From Marinisporobacter sp. (lineage in GTDB: Bacteria; Bacillota; Clostridia; Peptostreptococcales; Thermotaleaceae), in assembly GCA_025210525.1 (NCBI GenBank), contig JAOARP010000020.1:62001-126000 (forward strand): DNA of 64,000 nucleotides, in the 5' to 3' direction. The notes beneath the pieces were generated by a model. It ran no database searches and had not been told where the DNA came from. It saw nothing but the letters and a program-made list of their open reading frames with translations. Below, one piece after another: positions 8,847-16,963 of this stretch (position 1 is its first letter; each line of letters opens with the position of its first letter). A program made the position numbers and the translations under genes.

Positions 8847-10868
8847 ATGGATATGAATCAATATTTGGAAATTTTTATTGAGGAATCAAAAGAGCATCTA
8901 GAAAATATGAATCAAAGTTTATTAGAACTAGAGAATAATCACGGAGAAACAAGTCTTGTTCATGAAATTTTTAGAATTGCCCATACATTAAAAGGCATGT
9001 CTGCTACTATGGGATTTAATAAAGTTGCAAACCTTACCCATGAAATGGAAAATGTACTTCAATCTTTAAGAAGTAATGAAATAGAACTTTCAGAAAATAT
9101 AGTAGATGTATTATTTGAATGTCTTGATATGCTAGAAGGATATATTAATCAAATTATAAATTCAGGAGAAGAAGGAGAGTTAGAATCTGATTATTTAGTG
9201 AAAAAATTAAATCAGATCCTTCACGGAGAACAGGAAGATAAAAATCATATAAAAGAAGAAACTCTAAACACTTTTGAAGAAGATAATAAAAATATCCATA
9301 TAGAAGTTGAAGAATTTTCAAAAAATGTAGCAATCAAAGCTGTAGAGGAAGGATACAAGTGCTATAAAATGCAGGTAGATTTGAATCCTAACTGTATGCT
9401 GAAATCTGCTAGAGCTTTTATTATTTTTAATACTTTAGAAAAAGACTGCGAAATATTAAAATCAAATCCACCTGTGGAAGATATAGAAGATGAAAAATTT
9501 GATGCAGGATTTGAACTAATCATTATTTCAAAATCAGATGGAGAAACCATAAGGAAAAAAATTCTAGGTATATCAGAAGTAGAAAATGTATTGATTGAAG
9601 AAATTAATGTTAGTGAACTTCGGATACAAACTCAAGATGAGGAGATTGTCAAAGAAGAAAAAATAGAAAATAATAAAAAAGAAGAAAATGATGAAAAAAC
9701 GGCAAGCAAGTCTAAAAAACCTAGACTAGGAAAAACAGTAAGAGTAGATATTGATCGTTTAGATAATTTGATGAACCTTGTAAGTGAATTAATTATTACC
9801 AGATCAAGATTAGAGGATATAGATGATTCAGGGAAAAAACATAATATGAATGAAGCTATTGAATATCTTGGAAGGATTACTACTAGCTTACATGATGCTG
9901 TAATGAAAGTAAGAATGGTTCCAATTGAAAGAGTTTTTAATAGATTTCCAAGGATGGTACGGGATCTTTCAAAAGAATTGGGGAAAGAAATTTCACTAGT
10001 TATGTTAGGAGAGGAAACAGAAGTAGATAGAACGGTTATTGATGAAATAGGGGATCCGTTAATTCACCTTATAAGAAATTCTATTGATCATGGTGTAGAA
10101 GATCCTGAAACTAGAAAAAAACATGGTAAACCTGAAATAGGGACAGTTAAGCTTATTGCATATCCTGATGGAAATAGTGTTGTTATAGAAGTAGAAGATG
10201 ATGGTCAAGGAATTAATATTGAAAAAGTAAAAGCAAAAGCTATCAAAAATGGATTAATAACAGAAGAACAATCAGAAATTATGGATGAAAAAGAAGCTGT
10301 AAACTTGTTATTTAAATCTGGATTTAGTACAGCGGATAAAATATCTGATGTTTCAGGTAGAGGTGTTGGATTAGATGTCGTAAAGACAAAAATAGAAGCA
10401 TTAGGAGGAATGGTTGAAGTAAAAACTTCTAAATCAGGAAGCACGTTCACTATAAGGTTACCATTGACTCTTGCAATTATTCAAGCATTATTAGTAAATG
10501 TAGGATTGGAAAAATATGCAATTCCTTTAAACTCTATTAAGGAGATTGTAACAATTGATTCAAAAACTATAAGAAAAATACAAGAACAGGAAGTTGTTCT
10601 TTATCGCAATACTACTTTACCAATATTACGAATGGATAAAATTTTACAAGTGGATGCAGATACAGAGAAAGAAGAAGATTTGATTGTAGTTGTAGTAAAA
10701 AAAGGAGACAAAACAGCAGGTTTTGTAGTAGACAATTTAATAGGACAGCAAGAAATTGTTATTAAGTCTTTAGGAAAATATTTGTTAGGGATAAAGACTA
10801 TTGCAGGAGCTACAATTTTAGGTAATGGACAGGTTGCTTTAATTGTGGATATTAATTCCCTTTTCTAA
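8847..10868 (+). CDS. cheA: Chemotaxis histidine kinase CheA
   Basis: CheA is the receptor-coupled kinase that phosphorylates CheY and CheB. The ATG at 8847 (MDMNQYLEIFIEE) is used because GGGGGTG at 8833-8839 precedes it. An upstream in-frame TTG lies before that site. Domains in order: P1 Hpt with phospho-acceptor His46 (RIAHTLKGMSATM), a P2-like CheY/CheB docking domain (about 150-250), a Glu/Lys-rich linker, P3 dimerisation (KTVRVDIDRLDNLMNLVSEL), P4 ATPase with N-box (HLIRNSIDHGVE), G1 (VEDDGQGI) and G2 (GRGVGLDVV), and a C-terminal P5 CheW-like domain. At 673 residues it is full length. Confidence 0.98.
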   Translation: MDMNQYLEIFIEESKEHLENMNQSLLELENNHGETSLVHEIFRIAHTLKGMSATMGFNKVANLTHEMENVLQSLRSNEIELSENIVDVLFECLDMLEGYINQIINSGEEGELESDYLVKKLNQILHGEQEDKNHIKEETLNTFEEDNKNIHIEVEEFSKNVAIKAVEEGYKCYKMQVDLNPNCMLKSARAFIIFNTLEKDCEILKSNPPVEDIEDEKFDAGFELIIISKSDGETIRKKILGISEVENVLIEEINVSELRIQTQDEEIVKEEKIENNKKEENDEKTASKSKKPRLGKTVRVDIDRLDNLMNLVSELIITRSRLEDIDDSGKKHNMNEAIEYLGRITTSLHDAVMKVRMVPIERVFNRFPRMVRDLSKELGKEISLVMLGEETEVDRTVIDEIGDPLIHLIRNSIDHGVEDPETRKKHGKPEIGTVKLIAYPDGNSVVIEVEDDGQGINIEKVKAKAIKNGLITEEQSEIMDEKEAVNLLFKSGFSTADKISDVSGRGVGLDVVKTKIEALGGMVEVKTSKSGSTFTIRLPLTLAIIQALLVNVGLEKYAIPLNSIKEIVTIDSKTIRKIQEQEVVLYRNTTLPILRMDKILQVDADTEKEEDLIVVVVKKGDKTAGFVVDNLIGQQEIVIKSLGKYLLGIKTIAGATILGNGQVALIVDINSLF

Positions 10869-10898
10869 TTTGACTATGTTTAAAAAGGAGAGAATATA

Positions 10899-11360
10899 AT
10901 GGCTGAAAAGATAACTACAACAGATAATCAATATGTATTATTTAAATTGGATCAGGAGTATTATGGCATAGACATTCTTCATGTTGAAACAATAGAAAAA
11001 GTCATGGATATAACAAGAGTACCCCATGCAGCGTATTATGTGGAAGGGGTTATTAATCTAAGAGGAGAAGTAGTACCTGTTATTAATTTAAGAAAAAGAT
11101 TTAATTTGCCTCAAGAGGAATTAAGTGATGAATCTAGAATTATTATTGTCTCTGTAGAAGAGATTGTTGTGGGATTACTAGTAGATGCATCTTCTGAAGT
11201 TTTACATTTTGATTTTGATGCAATTGATGAAGTTCCTAATTTTTCAGACAAATTAAAAAATGATTATGTAAAAGGGATCGGTAAAAATGATAATAGAATT
11301 ATTATTTTACTAGATTTGAAAAAAGTTTTAGGAAATACAGAGATGAATGAGGATATGTAA
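10899..11360 (+). CDS. cheW: Chemotaxis adaptor protein CheW
   Basis: CheW links methyl-accepting chemotaxis receptors to CheA. The 153-residue product is a single CheW/SH3-like domain. It contains the typical TTDNQYVLFKLDQEYYGIDI start, ITRVPHAAYYVEGVINLRGEVVPVINLR in the centre, and a C-terminal KGIGK...IILLDLKKVL strand. An AAAGGAG ribosome site lies upstream of the ATG. It follows cheA by 30 bases and precedes cheC, the Bacillus-type order. Confidence 0.97.
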   Translation: MAEKITTTDNQYVLFKLDQEYYGIDILHVETIEKVMDITRVPHAAYYVEGVINLRGEVVPVINLRKRFNLPQEELSDESRIIIVSVEEIVVGLLVDASSEVLHFDFDAIDEVPNFSDKLKNDYVKGIGKNDNRIIILLDLKKVLGNTEMNEDM

Positions 11361-11381
11361 TAAAGTTAAGGTGGGAAGAAT

Positions 11382-11999
11382 ATGGGGATTTCTATAGAAG
11401 AGATGAATAATATGCAATTAGATGTTTTGAAAGAAGTAGGCAATATTGGTGCAGGAAATGCAGCTACAGCTCTTGCAAAAATGCTTAATAGAAAGATTGA
11501 TATGAATGTTCCAAAAGTAGAAATATTAGAATTTAAAGAAGTAACGGAACTTTTAGGTGGAGCAGAAAAGGTTGTATGTGGTATATATTTTAATGTAGAT
11601 GGAGATCTTACTGGAAATATTATGTTTTTATTAACTGTTGAATCTGCTAAAATGTTAGCAAATATGTTATTGTTTAAAGATGAATGCTCTGGTATTTTAG
11701 ATGAAATAGATCAATCCGCATTGCAAGAAATAGGAAATATTCTTTCAGGTGCGTATATATCATCATTAACGACATTAACAGGATTAAATATGAAGATTTC
11801 TATACCTTCTTTAACGACGGATATGGCAGGGGCTATACTGAGTGTGCCTATTATTCAGTATGGTCAAGTTGGAGATAAAGTTTTATTGATTGAAACAGAA
11901 TTCAATGAAGGCAATGATGATATAAAAGGATACTTTTTTCTAGTTCCTGATGTAGAATCCTTTGAAGTATTATTAAAAAGTTTAGGAGTTTTAGAATAA
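11382..11999 (+). CDS. cheC: CheY-P phosphatase CheC
   Basis: CheC dephosphorylates CheY-P and controls CheD in the Bacillus/Thermotoga-type adaptation system. The 205-residue product has both pseudo-symmetric active-site motifs (D/S-xxx-E-xx-N): LDVLKEVGNIGAGNAA near residues 13-28 (E18, N21), and DQSALQEIGNILSGAY in the second half. With two sites it is CheC rather than the single-helix CheX. Its stop codon TAA overlaps the first base of the cheD ATG, so the partners CheC and CheD are translationally coupled. Confidence 0.97.
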   Translation: MGISIEEMNNMQLDVLKEVGNIGAGNAATALAKMLNRKIDMNVPKVEILEFKEVTELLGGAEKVVCGIYFNVDGDLTGNIMFLLTVESAKMLANMLLFKDECSGILDEIDQSALQEIGNILSGAYISSLTTLTGLNMKISIPSLTTDMAGAILSVPIIQYGQVGDKVLLIETEFNEGNDDIKGYFFLVPDVESFEVLLKSLGVLE

Positions 12000-12484
12000 T
12001 GGGAGAGATTATTAAAGTTGGAATGGCAGACTTAAATGTGACGAGAGGGGATGGGGTTTTAACTACATTAGGATTAGGATCATGTGTAGGAGTAACGTTA
12101 TACGATCCTATAAAAAAAGTTGCAGGTCTTGCTCATGTTATGTTGCCTTCTAGTAAAACAATAAGAAATAACACGAATCCAGCTAAATTTGCAGATACAG
12201 CGATTCTTTTATTAGTAGAAAGAGTTTTGAAATTAGGAGCTAGTAGAGGAAGATTAGTGAGCAAATTAGCTGGAGGAGCTCAAATGTTTTCTTTTTCAAA
12301 CAAAAACGATATTATGAAAATAGGCGAAAGAAATGCAATTGCTTCTAAGGAAATACTAAAAGAACTAAAAATACCAATATTGGCGGAAGATATTGGAGGA
12401 AATTTTGGTAGAACCATAGAACTTTATGCGGATACAGGAATTATTGTTGTAAAAACAATTGGCCGTGGTACGAAACAAATATGA
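11999..12484 (+). CDS. cheD: Chemoreceptor glutamine deamidase CheD
   Basis: CheD deamidates specific glutamines of chemoreceptors and binds CheC, linking CheY-P level to receptor activity. The 161-residue product carries the catalytic cysteine C29 (LGLGSCVGVTLYD) and histidine H46 (GLAHVMLPSS) of the CheD papain-like fold. The downstream KLAGGAQMF and EDIGGNFGRTI motifs are also typical. It begins one base before the end of cheC. The next gene starts within 16 bases. Confidence 0.97.
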   Translation: MGEIIKVGMADLNVTRGDGVLTTLGLGSCVGVTLYDPIKKVAGLAHVMLPSSKTIRNNTNPAKFADTAILLLVERVLKLGASRGRLVSKLAGGAQMFSFSNKNDIMKIGERNAIASKEILKELKIPILAEDIGGNFGRTIELYADTGIIVVKTIGRGTKQI

Positions 12485-12499
12485 ATGGAGTTATATTGC

Positions 12500-12817
12500 A
12501 TGAAAAGTATAAAATCCGTACCTTATATATTTCTTGTTTTTTCGATAGTTATTAGCACTATTATGGGTATGTTACAAAATATAAGTTTTAGTGCATACTT
12601 AAAAAGAACAGTTTGCTTTTATTGTGTTATATTTTTTGCCACTAAATATTGTATTGATTATATAATAAAAGTAAAAGAATCATCGAATAATAAAATTGAT
12701 ATGATAATCCCTCCAGAAGAGATTAAAATTGGGGATGATAATAATGAAGTAGAAGATGAGTTCATCCCTTTAAATTTAGAAAATAATAAAATAACTACAG
12801 ATATGAATAAATCTTAG
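12500..12817 (+). CDS. Small two-TM membrane protein of unknown function between cheD and sigma-D
   Basis: I do not recognise this family. The ATG at 12500 is chosen over 12485 because GGAG at 12487-12490 is the only ribosome site and it lies inside the longer reading. The 105-residue product has two predicted helices (SVPYIFLVFSIVISTIMGML and CVIFFATKYCIDYII, about residues 6-25 and 40-58). These form a hairpin followed by an acidic, Asn-rich cytoplasmic tail (residues about 60-105). It sits in the fla/che operon directly before sigma-D, so a role linked to motility or sigma-D control is possible but only inferred from position. Confidence 0.75.
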   Translation: MKSIKSVPYIFLVFSIVISTIMGMLQNISFSAYLKRTVCFYCVIFFATKYCIDYIIKVKESSNNKIDMIIPPEEIKIGDDNNEVEDEFIPLNLENNKITTDMNKS

Positions 12818-12828
12818 GGGGGATAAAA

Positions 12829-13563
12829 ATGTCTAATATGAATTTATGGGATGAATATAGAAAAACAAATGATAAGAAAATCAAAGATCAATTGATTGTT
12901 AAGTATATAGACCTAGTAAAAATTATTGCAGGACGATTATATGTTAATTATAGAAATAATACTGAATTTGAAGACTTAGTTAGCTATGGTATATTTGGTC
13001 TATTAGATGCGATCGATAAATTTGATCCCTCAAAAAATGTTAAGTTTGAAACCTATGCTTATATAAGAATAAGAGGAGCCATTATTGATCAATTAAGAAC
13101 ATTAGATTGGATTCCTAGGTCTGTTAGACAAAAGTATAAAAAGATTGAAGATGCTTACAAGACAATTGAAAATAAGTTAGGAAGAAGTGCAAATGATCAA
13201 GAAGTAGCCCATGAATTAAATATATCTGTGGCTGAATTAAATAGTATGCTTGGAGAAGTACATTCTTTTTCGGTTATTTCATTAGAAGAGAAAATTTCAA
13301 ACAATGCAAATTTTACAATTATGGATGAAGATATAAGTACTGAACCTCAGCAAAGTTTAGAAAAAGAGGAAGTTAAAAAGATATTATTAGATTCATTAAA
13401 TGAATTAGCAGAAAGGGAGAAAAAAATTATTGAGCTTTATTATTATTCAGAATTAACATATAAAGAAATTTCTGCAATATTATCTGTTTCTGAATCAAGA
13501 ATTTCCCAGATACATACCAAAGCAATTATGAAATTAAAAAGTAAATTAACAAGAGTTTTATAG
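12829..13563 (+). CDS. sigD: Flagellar sigma factor SigD/FliA (sigma-28)
   Basis: This sigma-70 family member directs RNA polymerase to late flagellar and chemotaxis promoters. The 244-residue product has region 2 (FEDLVSYGIFGLLDAIDKFDPSKNVKFETYAYIRIRGAIIDQLR; core-binding and -10 recognition), region 3 (the IEDAYKTIENKLGRSANDQEVA segment) and region 4 with a helix-turn-helix (LTYKEISAILSVSESRISQIHTKAI). The pattern and length are those of the FliA/WhiG group. A strong GGGGGG-containing ribosome site is present. It lies in the fla/che operon, as in B. subtilis, where distance from the operon promoter affects the motile fraction. Confidence 0.96.
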   Translation: MSNMNLWDEYRKTNDKKIKDQLIVKYIDLVKIIAGRLYVNYRNNTEFEDLVSYGIFGLLDAIDKFDPSKNVKFETYAYIRIRGAIIDQLRTLDWIPRSVRQKYKKIEDAYKTIENKLGRSANDQEVAHELNISVAELNSMLGEVHSFSVISLEEKISNNANFTIMDEDISTEPQQSLEKEEVKKILLDSLNELAEREKKIIELYYYSELTYKEISAILSVSESRISQIHTKAIMKLKSKLTRVL

Positions 13564-13586
13564 ACGGAATAGGATGGTGATGATGA

Positions 13587-15374
13587 ATGGATAAAAAATC
13601 CATTATCATGGAAGGGAAAAGTTTAGAGGAAGCAATTGAAAATGGATTAAAGCTCTTAAATATAGGAAAAGATCATGTGACTGTGGAAGTTTTAGAAGAA
13701 GGTAAATCTTTTTTTGGTATTGTTAAAAAAAAATTTAAAGTAAAATTAACTGAAAAAACGATAAAATATGAAGAAAATGAAAATGGAAAATTTGAAATTA
13801 AGGAACAAAACGGTAAGTCATGTCTGAGTATTGTCCCTTCAAAAGGAAAAGGAAAACCAGTAGGTGTAGAAGAAATTATTTTAGCATTAGAAAAAAGAGA
13901 AATAAATAATATAGATAAAGACAAGATTAAATCAATTTTAGAGGAACATAAACTATTTACAATAAATATTGAAGATATAAAAGTAACTGATCCAATAGAT
14001 GAAAAGGTAGAAATTGAAATATCAAAGGGTGATATGAAAGCTTATATGACTATTATTCCTCCAAAAGGAGGAGTGAAGCTTGAAAAGTATGATATTGAAA
14101 AGATTTTAAAAGATCATAATATTGTATATGGAATAGATGAATCTCTTATTCAAGAAATTATTTTAAAAAAAGAATACAATCAAAAACAACTGATTGCTGT
14201 AGGGAAAGAACCTATAAATGGACAAGATGGAAAAATAAAATATCATTTTAGTATAGATAACAAGATTAAACCTCAAATAGATCAAAGAGGAAAGGTTAAT
14301 TATAAAGAATTAAATATAATTGAGTGCGTAAAAAAAGGAGATTGCATAGCAGAAAAAACTTTGCCAATAGATGGTATTGACGGAAGGACTATTAAGGGAA
14401 AAGTATTAAAGGCTAAAGTAGGCAAAAGTATTGGTTTTAAAAAAGGAAAAAATATAATTGAGACGGAAGATGGATTAAAGTTAATTGCAGATGCAGATGG
14501 ACAGGTAAAACTAATTGACGATAAGGTAGAAATTTTACAGGTCTATGAAGTTACTGGAAACATTGACCATTCAACAGGTAATATTCGTTTTATTGGAACA
14601 GTTATAGTCAGAGGAAATGTAAGATCGGGATTTAAAATAGAATGTTCAGATGATGTAGAAGTTTATGGTGTAGTAGAAGGGGCAACTATTATTGCTGATG
14701 GAAATATAGTACTTCACAAGGGAATTCATGGGCAAAATGTAGGAAAATTGATTAGCAAAAAAGATATTATCTCAAAATATATGGAAAGTTGCTATGCACA
14801 AGCTGGGGGAAGTATACATTCAGAGGTTATTATGCATTGTAATTTAAAATCTAAAGAATCCATTACTGCATTAGAAAAAAAGGGAATGATTGTTGGTGGG
14901 GAAATACGAGCTAATATGGAAGTGAATGCAAAATCTATTGGTTCACCTATGGCAACTATTACTAAAATAGAGGTTGGAATTGATCCAGAGATAAAAGAAC
15001 AGTATGAAAGCTTGAAACAGGAATTGGAGATATTATATAAAAACAAGGATAGTGTTAGAAAAGCTATAGAATTGCTGACAAAGATGTCTAAAAATACTGA
15101 ATTATCAAAAGAAAAGCAAGGGATATTAATCAAATCGAAAAGTACAGAAAATTACTTAAATGAAAAAATAGAGAGTGTTAATAAATCACTTGTTGATTTA
15201 CAAAATATTCTTCAAGAATTGTCTAACGGAAGAGTGAATGTTTTATCTGTAATGCATCCAGGTGTGAGAATTGCTATTGGCAATTCGGTATATTATGTTA
15301 GAGATGATATTCCATGTGCAACAATTTTAAGGGAAAATGGAGAAATAAAGATAGGTCCTTATTTAGGAAAATAA
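13587..15374 (+). CDS. DUF342 (FapA) family protein with Jag-like N-terminal domain
   Basis: The 595-residue product has an N-terminal Jag_N-like domain (residues about 1-50: MEGKSLEEAIENGLKLLNIGKDHVTVEVLE, then FFGIVKKKFKVKL). The DUF342/FapA region follows. It includes repeated Gly-rich beta-strands around 300-440 that suggest a right-handed beta-helix (GNVRSGFKIECSDDVEVYGVVEG and similar turns), then a coiled coil (about 465-545). FapA is named from a Vibrio protein linked to flagellar assembly and polarity, but the biochemical activity is unknown. Its location directly after sigma-D in this operon is conserved in many clostridia and suggests a motility link. Confidence 0.85.
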   Translation: MDKKSIIMEGKSLEEAIENGLKLLNIGKDHVTVEVLEEGKSFFGIVKKKFKVKLTEKTIKYEENENGKFEIKEQNGKSCLSIVPSKGKGKPVGVEEIILALEKREINNIDKDKIKSILEEHKLFTINIEDIKVTDPIDEKVEIEISKGDMKAYMTIIPPKGGVKLEKYDIEKILKDHNIVYGIDESLIQEIILKKEYNQKQLIAVGKEPINGQDGKIKYHFSIDNKIKPQIDQRGKVNYKELNIIECVKKGDCIAEKTLPIDGIDGRTIKGKVLKAKVGKSIGFKKGKNIIETEDGLKLIADADGQVKLIDDKVEILQVYEVTGNIDHSTGNIRFIGTVIVRGNVRSGFKIECSDDVEVYGVVEGATIIADGNIVLHKGIHGQNVGKLISKKDIISKYMESCYAQAGGSIHSEVIMHCNLKSKESITALEKKGMIVGGEIRANMEVNAKSIGSPMATITKIEVGIDPEIKEQYESLKQELEILYKNKDSVRKAIELLTKMSKNTELSKEKQGILIKSKSTENYLNEKIESVNKSLVDLQNILQELSNGRVNVLSVMHPGVRIAIGNSVYYVRDDIPCATILRENGEIKIGPYLGK

Positions 15375-15389
15375 GGGGAGATGATAGGA

Positions 15390-15719
15390 ATGTCTATAAG
15401 ACCTATAGATTTTCAAGTGTTAATGCCTAAAACCCAGCAACAATCACAGGAAAATCAAATTGCTAATAATAGAGCAAGAATGGATCAAGAAAACCTAATG
15501 CAGCAAAATAAAATAAACACAGAGCATCAACTTAAAAAGGTGAATCAATCTGAGAGTAAGGACCATCCAAATATAAAGGATGAGCAAAGTGATAAGAAAA
15601 AAGGTAGTAAAAGACATTTAGACAAGAGAAAAAAACAGGATGAAGACGGAAAAGATAAAAAAAACAGTGAAAAAGACGCTATGAATGGAATTGGAGTAAA
15701 TCTTGATATAAAAATATAA
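15390..15719 (+). CDS. Small charged Gln/Lys-rich protein of unknown function
   Basis: I cannot assign a family. The ATG at 15390 (MSIRPIDFQVLMPKTQ) is preferred, because the GGGGAG ribosome site at 15374-15379 lies 10 bases before it and only 1 base before the ATG at 15381. After a short N-terminal block (SIRPIDFQVLMPKT) that looks like a conserved binding motif, the remaining ~90 residues are low-complexity, rich in Gln, Asn, Lys, Asp and Glu, and probably disordered. No signal peptide or TM segment is seen. It lies between the FapA-like gene and the SwrB-like gene with tight spacing, so it belongs to the motility operon. Confidence 0.7.
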   Translation: MSIRPIDFQVLMPKTQQQSQENQIANNRARMDQENLMQQNKINTEHQLKKVNQSESKDHPNIKDEQSDKKKGSKRHLDKRKKQDEDGKDKKNSEKDAMNGIGVNLDIKI

Positions 15720-15737
15720 ACGAATTGGTGAGAAAAT

Positions 15738-16238
15738 ATGGGTGATTATATATTGTTTACAATAGGTATTATTATTGTAATAATAGCTATTGTGATAGTT
15801 CAAAAAAATACGAGTACGAAAACTATGGGAGAGTTTGAAGATTCTCAAAATAAGGAAATGCTATTACTAGAAAATATAGATTTTGCAGAAAATCTCATAA
15901 GAGAATTAAAAGAAATAAGTGAAGATACTATAAAAACTTTAGATACAAAAACAAATGATATTTATAAGATGATACAAATATTAGATGAGAAGATGAAAGA
16001 ATATTCAATGAATTTGAATCAAAAAGAAAATGAGAGAAATAATGAAAGTTTTGTAGCGTTTAGCCATAAGAGAGAGAGTTATAATATAAAAGAAGAAAAT
16101 CCTACTTCACACCAGGATAATGATAAGAAAAAAATACTGCAATTATATAATCAAGGATATACACCTTCCCAAATAGCTAAAAAACTTGATAAAGGTATTG
16201 GGGAGGTTCAGCTTATATGTAGCCTAAAGAAGAGGTGA
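15738..16238 (+). CDS. Membrane-anchored protein with C-terminal HTH, DUF6115/SwrB-like
   Basis: The 166-residue product has one N-terminal TM helix (residues about 4-22), a heptad-like coiled coil (about 35-95), a polar linker, and a C-terminal helix-turn-helix (KKKILQLYNQGYTPSQIAKKLDKGIGEVQLICSLKK). This architecture is that of DUF6115 proteins. B. subtilis SwrB, also about 167 residues and located directly between sigD and rpsB, shares the size, topology and position. SwrB promotes flagellar type III export activation. Orthology is inferred from context and architecture, not from close sequence identity, so no symbol is given. Confidence 0.75.
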   Translation: MGDYILFTIGIIIVIIAIVIVQKNTSTKTMGEFEDSQNKEMLLLENIDFAENLIRELKEISEDTIKTLDTKTNDIYKMIQILDEKMKEYSMNLNQKENERNNESFVAFSHKRESYNIKEENPTSHQDNDKKKILQLYNQGYTPSQIAKKLDKGIGEVQLICSLKKR

Positions 16239-16242
16239 TTAC

Positions 16243-16689
16243 TTGAGAAAAAATGTATTCATAGGTGTGTTTTTAGGCATTGGAATAGGTTTAATATTAT
16301 CGTCAGGATTTAATATTATTTTTCATCAAAATCAAAATATAACATATGACGAGGAGTTTATTAAGTCAGAAGCAAGAAAAATAGGAATGATTGACCCGGT
16401 ACAATATTTTGATAAACAAGATATGAATAATAATATGAACGAAGTAAGTACAAGAAAAAAAGAAGAAAAAAACTTTATTATTGAAATTCAAAAGGGACAT
16501 AAAAGTGAAGATATTGCTAGACTATTAAAGGAAAACAACTTGATACAATCAGAAAGAGAATTTTTAAATAAAATAAACGAAAGAAAATTAGAAAATAAAC
16601 TTAGATGGGGGACATACGAATTTACATCGAATGATTCTCAAAAGGAGATTATAGATAAAATCGTTAAAGGAGAATATAAAAAAGAATAA
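16243..16689 (+). CDS. Short MltG/YceG-like membrane protein lacking the catalytic domain
   Basis: It starts at a TTG (16243) preceded by GAGGTG at 16232-16237. The 148-residue product has one N-terminal TM helix (VFIGVFLGIGIGLILSSGF). The C-terminal half (about 85-147: FIIEIQKGHKSEDIARLLKE, then LRWGTYEF and EIIDKIVKGEY) resembles the LysM-like N-terminal subdomain of MltG/YceG endolytic transglycosylases. The lytic transglycosylase domain with its catalytic Glu is absent, so it is probably a cell-wall-binding or anchoring protein rather than an enzyme. It is the last gene of the fla/che operon and is followed by a terminator. Confidence 0.7.
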   Translation: MRKNVFIGVFLGIGIGLILSSGFNIIFHQNQNITYDEEFIKSEARKIGMIDPVQYFDKQDMNNNMNEVSTRKKEEKNFIIEIQKGHKSEDIARLLKENNLIQSEREFLNKINERKLENKLRWGTYEFTSNDSQKEIIDKIVKGEYKKE

Positions 16690-16713
16690 AATTGTTCTAG
16701 TTGAATTAGTTTG

Positions 16714-16745
16714 AACGCCCACTTATATAAGAGGGCGTTTTATAA
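16714..16745 (+). terminator. Intrinsic terminator ending the fla/che operon
   Basis: AACGCCC (16714-16720) pairs with GGGCGTT (16733-16739). The inner sequence CTTATATAAG can extend the stem after one A-A mismatch. A short T tract follows (TTTTAT). It lies 24 bases after the last gene of the motility operon and before the rpsB promoter. Confidence 0.85.
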
Positions 16746-16826
16746 ATATATGTTAAAAAAGTTGTATATTTATAGTGGAAATGGGAATAATATTTTTGTA
16801 TACGTATAAAATTATAAAAATTTTTA

Positions 16827-16856
16827 TTGCAAAAGTTATATGGACTATGTTATACT
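16827..16856 (+). promoter_or_regulatory. Sigma-A-type promoter of rpsB
   Basis: TTGCAA at 16827-16832 and TATACT at 16851-16856 are separated by 18 bases. This places transcription initiation near 16863, just ahead of the structured leader of rpsB. Confidence 0.7.
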
Positions 16857-16869
16857 ACTTAAGGTGATT

Positions 16870-16940
16870 CATCACGCACACTCTGGAATTTTTAAGAGGG
16901 TACCTAATAGGTCTTTTAAAAAGATGAACAGAGTGGAGGA
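16870..16940 (+). ncRNA. Structured 5' leader of rpsB, candidate ribosomal-protein autoregulatory element
   Basis: A closing stem CACTCTG (16879-16885) / CAGAGTG (16929-16935) encloses TTTTTAA (16889-16895) / TTAAAAA (16916-16922) and an apical ACCT (16902-16905) / AGGT (16909-16912). The nested helices sit between the promoter and the ribosome site GGAGGTG (16951-16957). Leaders of rpsB genes are known sites of S2 feedback in other bacteria. Whether this one binds S2 is inference. Confidence 0.6.
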
Positions 16941-16963
16941 AAAAAACCAAGGAGGTGAAGGTC

